Source of the DNA: Azolla pinnata
Lineage: Eukaryota; Streptophyta; Polypodiopsida; Salviniales; Salviniaceae
Length of the DNA: 64,000 nucleotides
Direction: 5' to 3'
Assembly: GCA_037176905.1 (NCBI GenBank)
Contig: JBBBWG010026978.1
Location: 62,001-126,000 of the forward strand
Numbering within the stretch: position 1 is the first letter of the stretch; each line of letters opens with the position of its first letter. Under the pieces are notes generated by a model. That model did not search any database. It was not told the origin of the DNA and saw only the letters and a program-made list of their open reading frames with translations. A program made the translations under genes and the position numbers. Below are positions 46,301 through 56,777 of the stretch, piece by piece.

Positions 46301-48650
46301 AAAAATATGGATCTTAAAGAAAAAGAATTAGTGATGGTAGTCGGAATTTTACTTCTCTGTATAATGTTAACGCTGTGAGATTATTTATTCTCCTCTTTTG
46401 ACTATTTATATCACCACATACAGGATGGATCCTGCAATGGCTTGCAACATTATGCTGCACTTGGAAGAGATGTTGTAAGTAACTGATATTATTTATCTAA
46501 ATAGATGGATCCTTAAAAAGTTTGTGTGCACAAGCTTAGTGGCGTCTTTCGTACTTCCAGCTAGGTGCCGAATCAGTAAATCTAACTGTACAAGAGAAAC
46601 CTGCTGACGTATATACAGATATTGCAGTACGGTAACTCACCTCAAAACCGTCTATGTGCACTGATTGTACTTCATTCAACCAAGAAAAAAGGAAAACAAT
46701 TTATCCCATTAACATAATTGGCAACACCCAAAGGATGTAGTACTGTGCACGAATGCTTCTTTTCTCCTTATAAGAGTGGAGTTATTATGTTTGCGTTTGA
46801 ATCTAAAATATATTTTTGATAGATAACATGTAAGGAATAGTTTCTACATAGAACTCTGTGGATAAGTAGTTTAAATTCTATTAAAGAATCAGTGCTTACA
46901 ATCTGTGGTAATTGCAGCGTAAAAGAATTGCTTGAAAAAGAGTTTACAGATGAAAGTACGATGGATTTGGCCAAGCTTTTACATGCACAGGTTTTTCATA
47001 TTGTCAAGTATTGAAGGTTTATGAAAACAATAGTATCTACAGTCTTCACATCATGCCATGGTTGCTTTAATAGGTTGATCGGAAGTTGGTGAAGCAAACT
47101 GTTATGACATCAGTTTATGGGGTGACTTACATTGGAGCACGAGATCAAATACTGAATAGACTGCAAGAAAGGCACACGTTAACAGATGATAAACAAGCTT
47201 TTAATGTTTCTTGTTATGCTGCAAAGGTTTTTATTTCTTGTGTTTCAATTTTGCATTCCCATGATTTCTGAGAAGTCAGCAGCATATGGTATGTATTGTC
47301 TGTGCATGCAGACCACATTGGCAGCTCTTGGAGAGATGTTTAAAGCAGCTAGAGTCATCATGGGCTGGCTAGGAGATTGTGCTAAGGTTGTTAGTTTTCA
47401 TCTTTTACTTTAGAATATAGAACAGAGAACGGGCTTAGGACTTGCACAGTAATACAGTTTCAGCTTTGTTCTTGCACAGGTCATTGCATCTCATAATCAG
47501 CCGGTGAAATGGAGGACACCCTTAGGGCTTCCTGTTGTACAGCCATACCGGAAACCACATAAAGTGATGGTAATAATCCGTTTTATTTTGTTTCTGCACG
47601 AGTATATATGCACATGTTTGTTAATGCATATGTGTGTACTCCATGCCATTCAATTGTTTGATATTTTTCAGGTGAGAACATCTTTGCAAACACTGTGCCT
47701 AGTTCATTCCAATGATACCAGGGTATGATGTTCTAACTTATATCTGCTTTATTTTACATGCATATTTGCTTTATTATTTGTTATATCTTGAGCTAGCATT
47801 GAATTGCAGTGGTAGATGCCGTGTCTTTGTTTAACTTCAAAACTTGTATATATTATATGACTTGGGGAAGAAGTAGCATTTATGAATGATGTATTGATAC
47901 TTTCAATTATTATGTCTATTATCTTTGGCCACCAAATTGATGAGCATCATTTGTAGACAGATTCACGATGCTCATATCAGTTGAGTTAGGGTTTGGAAGT
48001 AAAATGCGAACGAATGTATAATAGAACCTCTCTCTAGATTCATCCTGGACTGACTTTATGTTGTCATTAATCTTCTCTGCTGGCATTTAGGTTATGGTAA
48101 AAAGGCAGAGGACAGCATTCCCCCCAAACTTTGTGCACTCTCTTGATAGTACACATATGATGATGACAGCCATTGCTTGCAAGAAGGCAGGGTTAACATT
48201 TGCAGGTTGGTGTGAGATTTCTTGCAATTGGATGATGGAAGTGATTGACAATTAAGAGGGGTCGTTTTCTTTGGCTTTCAGGTGTTCATGATTCATATTG
48301 GACACATGCTGGGGACGTTGATAAGATGAATTCGATCCTAAGAGAGAAGTTTGTGGAGCTCTATGACCAACCTATCTTGGAAAATGTGAGTATTTGATGC
48401 ATCTAACAGAAGCTTGTTGTAAGCAGTTAAATTTGGTCTTCCCCTTGTATACATTTGCTTGTAGCTGCAGATTATACACAGCTTCTGAGTTCTACAGCTT
48501 GTAGCTGCAGATTTGCTGAAGTTTCATTTTGTTTTGCAGCTATTGAAGGGTTTTGAAGAGAGTTTTCCTGATGTTAATTTCCCTCCAGTTCCTGACCGGG
48601 GCAACTTTGATTTAAAGGAGGTGTTACGAGCACCCTACTTCTTTAATTGA
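40382..48650 (+). CDS. RPOT: Phage-type (T7-like) organellar RNA polymerase, RPOT
   Basis: Twenty-one exons in phase: 40382-40481, 40679-40745, 41101-42010, 42657-42872, 42948-43081, 43147-43225, 43305-43363, 43457-43574, 44738-44851, 45486-45617, 45836-46252, 46424-46474, 46561-46631, 46918-46990, 47074-47226, 47312-47386, 47480-47569, 47672-47722, 48091-48205, 48282-48385, 48540-48650 (1079 aa). It is a single-subunit DNA-dependent RNA polymerase transcribing organellar DNA. Visible: basic N-terminus [20 protein letters not shown] (mitochondrial-type presequence), [15 protein letters not shown], motif [17 protein letters not shown] (Asp783), motif B with Lys854 and Tyr862 ([11 protein letters not shown]), motif [10 protein letters not shown] (Asp1012), and the terminal RAPYFFN. 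All T7 catalytic residues (D537, K631, Y639, D812 equivalents) are present, so the enzyme looks active. Mitochondrial versus dual or plastid type cannot be decided by eye. Intron 7 best fits the family with a GC donor after 43363; a weak GT donor downstream would keep frame but insert eight residues. Confidence 0.93.
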
Positions 48651-49963
48651 GCGTGATGCAGATTTTCTGCAAATGCTACAAGCACCACACATACTCTTGA
48701 TTGGAAACATCAGAAGGAATGATATCGCGAGCAATTGAAGAGTGGAACAGGTACCGAGAGCTGTCTACTACGATCTACAACTCTCCAATTTCTAATTGAG
48801 GCTCTGTACATACATTCGAGGTCGAACATGTATTTGCTACTACAACCAATGGAGTCGGGAAGGCTGTTTGGGTGATTTATAACTAATAGCGAGAGAGCTT
48901 GCTACGATTATGAAGCATAATCTTTGAAGAATGCTGAAATAGCTCTTCCACATTTCTGAAGTTTGTCTGATGAGAGTGCAGGGCATTGGATGCTTGGATG
49001 TGCAAGACACAGTCTAATTTTTAGGAAGCTGCTTCAAATAAGACATTTGATTATCAATCATGTCTATGATTTTCGATAGCTTGAATGACACTTGTAACTT
49101 GTATAATTTTCAAGCATGGGTGCGAGAGACAAACTGATCAATTTGACAAGTCTCTGGGCTTGCTAATAATTGAAAACATTGTTGTAACTCAGCATCATGG
49201 CATAAAAGTGAAATCCATCTATAAGGTATGGTCTTGTGATTTCTCATTGAAGCATATCATTGAAGGATTGTTACAGAAATCACCCTAAAAATGACTCGTC
49301 GATGCAAAGCATCATAATCTGAGTAATGCAGCTTAACATGTGGGAACTTTTGTTTTTTTTATCACATTTTCTTTGTTCATGTGTTTGTTTATAATGTGGC
49401 CCTGTGGAATGTAAAATATTGTGATGCCATTATTATAACATACTCTTATGGCAGATAAATCATTTTCTTATGGATGTGGATTTTAAGAAACGCTAACTGA
49501 GAATCCGGGTAATTTACCTCCAATTGGATATCTTAGATACGATGAAATCCACAAGTTGAAAGGAAAAAAAAATTTCTAACCAATCATCTTATGCACCATT
49601 TATAGTTAGTTTATTGTGTTTATTTTCTTGGTACAGAAACCGCGTTTGCTTTGATCCACTCATTAAAAAGCAAACAAATTCAAGCGCAAAACTACACATT
49701 CCTTTCATATATGATCAGAGGGGTTATGAGATAGATCTAAATTCGAAATGCCACAGACAAACAGAACCATATGCCAAATTTTCATTCATTCCTCACAGAC
49801 AAGAAAGTGCATTGTAATTGTTTTCCTTGTTTTGATACAATGGTAACAATCAATCTACAAGTGAAATAATTGCATTCCCATGAGGGAGCCAAATAAAAGA
49901 GACGGCACTAAATCAGAGCTTATAATCGCCAGCAGCTTGTCAATAAATAAGAAGCTGAAATAC
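48651..49963. other. Convergent intergenic region between RPOT and IFRD
   Basis: AT-rich, no coding features recognised. It should include both 3' UTRs. Confidence 0.5.
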
Positions 49964-52956
49964 TCAGTCATAATCACCTTCATGAACTCCAAAGTGCCCA
50001 GCCTGTTGATGGTTGCACAAACACTTATTTCACGACAAACACAGACCCTCTGCTGAACAAATTGAAAGGAAAACAGCACTCACATGGGCTTGGGATCGTT
50101 TCTGGTTCATTTCCTGCGTCCTTGCTTTGCTTAAAACAGAGTTCGGTGACATGTACATTCTCTGGAACAAAAAACAAAGACAGAAGAACATACATAAAAT
50201 ATTTGGCCACAAAATGTGAGCATATAGCCAGTATTTCGTTTTTCCAAGCATATAGGCAAGAACAGAAGAGCGGACCTTTTCCTTGCTAGTAAGAGGTGAT
50301 TTCTTCTCTTGGAGGGGCGTGAACCCAAAGATTTCATGAAGCAAAGTATTTTCCTGCAACCGCAAACAAACAGATTCAGCATCCACTTTGTAAAAATTTA
50401 AATAAAATGAACGTCAATCACCTGTAAATGCCGTTGAAGACCATCCGCTAGAATGTGTTGGAAGAAATTATACTGAAAATCAAAAGAATCAGCATAAGAT
50501 AGAAATCTTCATTGCTTTCCTATGCTCTGTGCAAGAATTTACATGAATCCAGAGATACGCATGATGACAATGAAAACCTGGATCATTTGAGTCCATGACT
50601 GGAGGGAGAGTACATCTCTCTGTTTAAGCTTAACAGAAATTCCAGATGCAGGCCCACCCTGTAAATAAGCCAGTACATTGTGATTAAAATAATCACAGAT
50701 ATCATGCCAAACCACTCAGGAGCAGACTGTTACATCTCTACAAATCAATTTAAACATTGGTAAATAGACCCTTTTGGAAAGTACCTCGATAACAGCAAGA
50801 ATTTCTTTGAATGAGCTGCGCTGGACTTTCTTATTCACTTGTCCCTTTCCACCAGCCTCCAATGCCAATGCACGCACTTGTTCAACCAATTCATCTTCAT
50901 TTTTATTCGTGCTACAATGAGATTGAGATTCATTTCTTATTTCAAAAAGAAGAGCAGATGCTTCCCCAGAAGATATCCGTACACTTTGGTCTTCATTCTC
51001 AAGCAAGGATGAGAGAGTAGATAATGACCTAAAATAACCTGAAGTTAGAACTTCTGTAAATAATAAAGCTTTCCTAACAATCATTAAAAGCCACCTTGTT
51101 CTTACGCAGGCATGTGAGTGCTGGTAATACGAGAATTTGGAATATCAGTTAGAAGAAAGGTCCAAGCAGACAAAGCTGCAGCTCTAACCTCTGCTGAAGG
51201 TGTACTCATGCCCAATGTCTGTTAAATGATGGAGGACATCAGTAACCAAAGATAAGTGGACCTACACACTTGGTATGTGGCTTACTTGATCTGAATGGTG
51301 ATTTCCTTTATGTTTTGCGATCTGCCATAGCACAACCATCACATCCTCTGTTGCTTCATAGTTAGTTCCACCAATAAATGAAGCTAAGGCTAATGCCTCC
51401 AATGCCTGCAAAATTCCAATTGTAACTGCATCGCTCACAACTTGAATTATGCCAAGAATATTGATCTAAGAAAACGTAGCATACAGCAATTCTTGCTTTA
51501 GATTCAGATCCCGATTTGGCGGCTTTAATCAAATAAGAAGATGCTTCTGATAAAACTTGTTTTGCAACATCTCCAGCTCCACTTGTTATAGAAATCAACC
51601 CTGAAATGACACAGCCCAGTCCATAAGAAACATCACAGTAGTTCTACATCGCTAATTAGAGGCAAACACAACTTTGACAGCATCATTTTTCCGGCAATTA
51701 TGGTTGTAATCAGCCCATTGGTTATAAGGCTGCAGCTCATCTACACATGTACTAGGCATTGGTGGCCATGATCTATATCTAAATTTCAGCATTTGCTGCA
51801 AGTCTTGGGATCCTCTTTGCTAAGTTATTGCGGTAATGGATTCATGTTCCACATGATAATAGTAAGAGGAATTGATGTTTATTCCACCATTTTTTGAACC
51901 AGATAACTGATACAGAATCTATTGATCATGCCCCCCAACTCGAGTTTGCATAGAGGGAATGTGAAACGAACTTCATTTCAGAATGTATTATATTAATTTG
52001 TATCTCACGCCCTAAGCACAGACTGCAGCGGTTCATGATTCAATATCCTTGGAGGGGTGCACCTAATAACTATCATGCTCAGATAGTCTAGGTAGTGATT
52101 TTCCATCACCAGAATTACTAATTGTGTACTTCCACGGGCTTACAAGGCCTGAACATTATTTATTTGAACAATGTAATTTTGTGTGTTCTTACAAAGTTTC
52201 AATACAAAATTGCTCTGTTACTAATAACTCGAGATTGCATTGTTATGTATTCTAACAAAGCTTTATACAAAATTGTTCTGTTACCAATAACTTGAGATGC
52301 CAATGCAATCTCGGAGCTTGTCCCTTTCTTAAGGGAGCCGATACACAAATGAAGAAGGGTTTCATACCTGGAAAAACGCAGCAAGATATATTATAATTTT
52401 TAACATAAAACAATTTGGCATGCTTTTTTGATGTTCGGGAGAATGAAACCGTTCATCTTACTGACTTAGACTCAATAAAGTCTGTTAAGACAGTGTTCCT
52501 CAAAGCATTTACAAGCCCTTGTAGTCCTTCTTCTCGTGTTTTTGCCCTGCAAGCCAAAGACTGTCAGCACTATAGCAAAGAGATAAGCCATGAAAGAGCT
52601 CCAGAGACGATAAGAGAAGTATAGTTGCCTTTTCTCATAGAGGTAATCAACAAAATCATTAACTTGGGAGGTATCAGCTGTTTCTTCCTGGGCATCTTGT
52701 GCAGTAGAGAAGTCCGAAGAAGTAGCAGTAGAGCTTGAACTCATGGTGTCATCATCTTCAGTATCATCCATGCCCACTCGCCTTCCATGATTCTTGCCTG
52801 CTTCACACAATGCAACATTTTGTTACTTCAAAACACTGAGGTTTTTGATGCAAACACAGTGTGGCGATGTATGAAAAACAGAGCATTTGTTTCGTCAAAG
52901 AGAAGAACAGATGGTTCTTCTATACCAAGCTTTCTTTGATGTGGGTATTCATCCAT
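49964..52956 (-). CDS. Interferon-related developmental regulator (IFRD) family protein
   Basis: Thirteen exons read right to left: 52956-52926, 52797-52629, 52546-52466, 52367-52285, 51600-51485, 51405-51286, 51218-51106, 51028-50785, 50658-50578, 50472-50422, 50353-50276, 50161-50084, 50002-49964 (427 aa). The short first exon (MDEYPHQRKL) is inferred from phase only. Family words: VNDFVDYLYEKRAKTREEGL, LQGLVNALRNTVLTDFIESK, YETLLHLCIGSLKKGTSSEI, LISITSGAGDVAKQVL, EVRAAALSAWTFLLTD, SSLLENEDQSVRISSGEA and the C-terminal block ENTLLHEIFGFTPLQEKK, then RTQEMNQKRSQAH and AGHFGVHEGDYD. IFRD proteins are alpha-helical, ARM-like; the mammalian and yeast members (IFRD1/IFRD2) have been linked to transcription control and to inactive ribosomes, and the plant role is not established. 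Exon 2 ends at AAAAG before GCAACT: the conserved junction EKR|AKTREE needs a GC donor. Confidence 0.92.
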
Positions 52957-53534
52957 AACCGGGATAGCAGAAGTCCCCAGATTTTCCCTAAAACATCAGC
53001 AAAACCTTCTCCCAGAAAACCCACCAGCTCTTAGCCTGATATATTCTCTGTTCGTCGGCTTCAAGTCGTAGGGATAGAACAAGAAGTTACCCACCTCCCT
53101 CCCCCTGATTAAGTTTACCCTACGAACCCAATTCTTCCTTTATTCAGTGCAACTAGCGACACTCGACCCTCCAAATAATCGACGTCTTCTCCAGAGAAAG
53201 ACATGGATTCTTGATGTGCAGATCCTTTGAAAGAAGATACATTGGGCTCTCATCCGCTTCGCTACAACGGCGCGGGTTTTGACTCCTAATCCTTGATTTT
53301 GGGTGCAGAGACTATTCAATTCACGAATGGAGAATGCAAAAACCAGAGACAAGACGGGGGGGGGGGGTAATGCAGAGTATGTTGCGGCATCTTTTTCCGA
53401 GCTTGAATCGGGCAGGATTGAAATGCAGAGAGAAGGATACGAAGAGAAAGAGCTTACTTCTTCCCATTTATGCAGAGCTGCAGTCGAGCGGACCGGGGAG
53501 ATTGTGATCAGCGCCGATTATCAACAGAAAAGAA
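52957..53534. other. IFRD upstream region
   Basis: No coding sequence that I trust; promoter and leader of the minus-strand IFRD gene are expected here. A poly-G run lies at about 53357-53366. Plus-strand open frames are GA-rich artefacts. Confidence 0.45.
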
Positions 53535-53956
53535 ATGACAGGCCGAGGAGGAGGAAGAAGAAGAAGTAGAATCGGAGGAACACGAAGGAGTAGGAAGAGA
53601 GCAATCCATGAAGCAAAGAAGGAGAGCCCAAGAAGAAGAAGAAGAAGAAGAAGAAGGTCAGGAGAAGCTTATCGCCGCGTGTGTATCAGAGAGAAGGAGA
53701 AAGAGGCAGCGAATAGAAACTATACATCGAAAGAGAAAGAGAAAGAGAGAGCGACGCAGCCGCCATGGAAGCAGCAGCCATGGAAGCAGAACTTCTTCTC
53801 TGCGTGGGGGATTTCGAAAGCTCCTCGCGAAGAATATGCCCCGGCATCGTCGAGATCCTTCTGTTGAAATTCCACAAATCGCCCAACAAAGAAGAAGAAG
53901 ACGAAGAAGAAGAAAGAAGAAAGAAGAAGCAAGAAGAAGAAGAAGAAGAAGCAACT
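53535..53956. repeat. GAA/GGA-rich purine array
   Basis: About 400 bp of interrupted GAA, GAGA and GGAA repeats (perfect GAA runs at about 53631-53655 and 53897-53954). Arg/Lys/Glu-rich plus-strand frames here are artefacts. It runs straight into the telomere-like satellite. Confidence 0.88.
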
Positions 53957-53967
53957 TAGCCAAAGAG

Positions 53968-54475
53968 TTACCCAGTTTAGGGTTTAGAGGTTTAGGGTTT
54001 AGGGTTTAGAGGTTCAGGGTTTTGGATTTAGAGGTTCAGGGTTTTGGATTTAGAGGTTCAGGGTTTTGGATTTAGAGGTTCNNNNNNNNNNNNNNNNNNN
54101 NNNNNNNNNNNNNNNNNNNNNNNNNNNNNNNNNNNNNNNNNNNNNNNNNNNNNNNNNNNNNNNNNNNNNNNNNNNNNNNNNTTTAGAGGTTCAGGGTTTT
54201 GGATTTAGAGGTTCAGGGTTTTGGATTTAGAGGTTCAGGGTTTTGGATTTAGAGGTTCAGGGTTTTGGATTTAGAGGTTCAGGGTTTTGGATTTAGAGGT
54301 TCGGGGTTTTGGATTTAGAGGTTCACGGTTTTGGATTTAGAGGTTCACGGTTTTGGACTTAGAGGTTCAGGGTTTTGGATTTAGAGGCTCAAGGTTTTGG
54401 ATTTAGAGGCTCAGGGTTTTGGATTTAGAGGTTCAAGAAGTTTAGGGTTTTGGATTTAGAGGTTCAGAGGGTTTG
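53968..54475. repeat. Telomere-derived 22-bp satellite interrupted by an assembly gap
   Basis: It opens with TTTAGGGTTTAGAGG telomere-like heptamers and continues as a regular 22-bp unit TTTAGAGGTTCAGGGTTTTG plus GA, with at least 16 visible copies around a run of N. The unit can be read as three degenerate TTTAGGG words. Variants (GGTTCGGGG, GGTTCACGG, GGCTCAAGG) increase toward the right end. True length is unknown because the array spans a gap. Confidence 0.95.
54082..54181. other. Assembly gap (100 N)
   Basis: Exactly 100 N inside the 22-bp satellite, which looks like a placeholder of arbitrary length. The same unit is present on both sides, so the gap is probably missing copies of the same array. 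Confidence 0.98.
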
Positions 54476-56487
54476 GGGTTTAGGTTTTCAGGCTTTTTCG
54501 AGCTTCATCGTGATCTCATGTTGCATAATTACATGGTCCTTGCGTGGAAAATTCGCTCGATTTGACGATGCTCGCAGTGCAGGCTCGATGATCTTTAGGG
54601 TTTTAAGGCCTAGGGTTTAGGGGTTTTCCCAGATCGACCGTGATCTCGTCTTGTAAAAATTACGCTCGCAACTGTTTGGCTTTACTCGATCGATGATGCG
54701 TCTCGAACAGTATATATCCATGTCGGTTTGCGTTCATTCGTCAGACTGTTTCCGTTTGTCGAATCAGAAAGCTTGGCTTGTGGGAAACAACCGAGCATTA
54801 TTATACAACAGTTGCTGCTTTCAGATAGATAGCAGCCTCGTTCGATCCCTTCTCTTTTATTTTTAGCAGCCAGACATTCGGCCAAGAACAGAGAAGGAAA
54901 GACGTCCGTTGGGCCGGATTCTCATCGCTACAATCGCAAAGGCATTTCCAACGGCGATGAAAGATTAGAAACCACCGATGATTTCTTGCCCAAATGAAAC
55001 TATCATCTTAACGCCGCTTAAATCGAAGACACGCTCGAGCCAGAGTCCTACTGGTGCAGAGAACACACAAGGAATGGATCAAAGACTCGGGAGGATGAGT
55101 GCGGATGGCAAGGAAGAAGCGTCAGTACAAAGGAATCCACGCAAAAAAGCATATAAAATGTTCGCGAGCTCATGACAGGAAGATGGCACCGGAAGAGAAC
55201 GTGCTTCGACTAATTCTGCAGTCTGATCGCACGGAGGTTTTAGCTTAAGCCAAGTTTTACGTTAGGGTGATTTAGCAACCCATCGCAGATCGAGCCCAAG
55301 ATGCCTCGACTAGCTTGAGCCTTACGATGGCTCTCAGCTCCAAAACTGGCTACAATTTGCACAACTGCCCATCACCTCCCAGTTTCAATGTAGTCGACCT
55401 GAGTCGATAACCAAGCTCGGGCTTTGCACTGATTTATAGCCTAAATCAGCTCTGGGCTGAGCCGATTTGGCCTAAATCGATTTGGGGTTAAACCAAACTG
55501 TAGGCTCCGATTGGTTTAGATGAGAGATTGCGCAGTTGCCTCGACCCATTCTGCTCCGAGTTTGGCTTGACCAGTTTCCGCCAAAACCACGCCGATGATT
55601 ACCTTCAAAATACAGAGGCAGTGATCGGCCACAGTCTGCAATGTAGCCTTTGGAAGCTTGGTGCTAACGATCAAAACTCGGATACATGTAACTGAGATTC
55701 CTGTGTTTTGCGACAGTGCACATTTGACCTGTATATGATAGAGAGAGGAATGCCGCACAGACGTGTCAGTTGGAGATTGTTGAAATATAGGAATCTCAGG
55801 TGTTTGAGATTCTTGTATTTCGACGAGGCGCATGTGGACATGTATATGCTGCTATAGAAAGGAGTGCCAGTTTCAAGCTTTGGCAAAAAAAACAAGCAAT
55901 CGACTAGAAAACTTAAACGCTCGCATGCGAGAGGCCGGTTCCTGCTGAGCAAGCAAAAGCTCGGCAAAAGCCAGGCTGACCAAAGAAACTGGACGTCGGA
56001 AGCTGCTCGGAAAGGCCAGACAATTGCTAAGCATGCAGCTAGCGAATCGATCAAGCTGAGTGGGAAAAGCACCGAAGCCGAAGCCGATTCGAGGAATCTA
56101 AGCACGGAAAACAGCGAATCAAGCAGCAGAAACTGCTGGAATCGAAGCCGATTCAAGGGAATAATCGGGCAGTTTCCCTCCCCACCTTGCCGAAGCCAAT
56201 ATTGCCAATTACGAACGAGGAATCGGGCGGCTTTTTTTTTCGCCAGCGCCGGGAAACGAACTGCGCGTTCTGGGGTTTTTTTGGGTCCTGTTTTTCTGCG
56301 CATTTCGACATTTGTTCATGTTTCTTTTTCTTCTTCTTCTTCTTTCTTGTTCTTGGAGGCTCCGCACAAGTATCGTGGTCTCCCGAGAGTCAACGGTCAA
56401 CGGTCAAAAGTCAACGGTCAACGCCCATTGACCTTGACGCGGTCCTGTCGTCTCCTTCTCCCTTCTCTTCGTGTGTCTTCCTTGTCT
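54476..56487. other. Intergenic region upstream of the M50B gene
   Basis: No supported gene. Contains AAATCG(G)CTC/AGCC(T)AAATCG words near 55430-55500, a pair of similar segments around 55690-55750 and 55790-55850 (GATTC(C/T)TGT and ACATG(T/G)ATATG), and three tandem copies of GTCAACGGTCAA at 56391-56421 just upstream of the start. The GTCAA run includes TTGAC W-box cores on the other strand. Confidence 0.5.
56390..56432. promoter_or_regulatory. Clustered W-box cores (TTGAC) near the M50B start
   Basis: GTCAACGGTCAACGGTCAAA, then AGTCAACGGTCAACG and CATTGACC, lie about 60-95 bp before the ATG. GTCAA is the reverse complement of TTGAC, the core bound by WRKY factors. Five GTCAA cores plus one TTGAC within about 45 bp is dense; function is inference. 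Confidence 0.45.
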
Positions 56488-56650
56488 ATGGCGAAGACCA
56501 GTCCTGCTCCTGCTCCTGCGCCTCGTGCTCGCTCTTCTTCTTCTTCTTCTTCTTCTGGATCTGGGGAGTTCTCTGCTCTTCTGCATCTGCTCGGAAACCC
56601 TAAGGTAAGACGCCTTTGGTGTTGTATATAGTACGACTGTGTGCTCAGCG

Positions 56651-56721
<71 letters not shown>

Positions 56722-56734
56722 AGTATGTACATGC

Positions 56735-56777
<43 letters not shown>

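Noticed and set aside
53535-54009. Basic Arg/Lys/Glu-rich plus-strand frames that could suggest a nuclear protein
   Set aside because: Pure consequence of the GAA/GGA purine array, several frames open at once, no complex sequence.
55671-56631. Long frames on both strands upstream of M50B (210 and 255 codons)
   Set aside because: They overlap each other and the true first exon; composition is not protein-like and no family word is recognisable.
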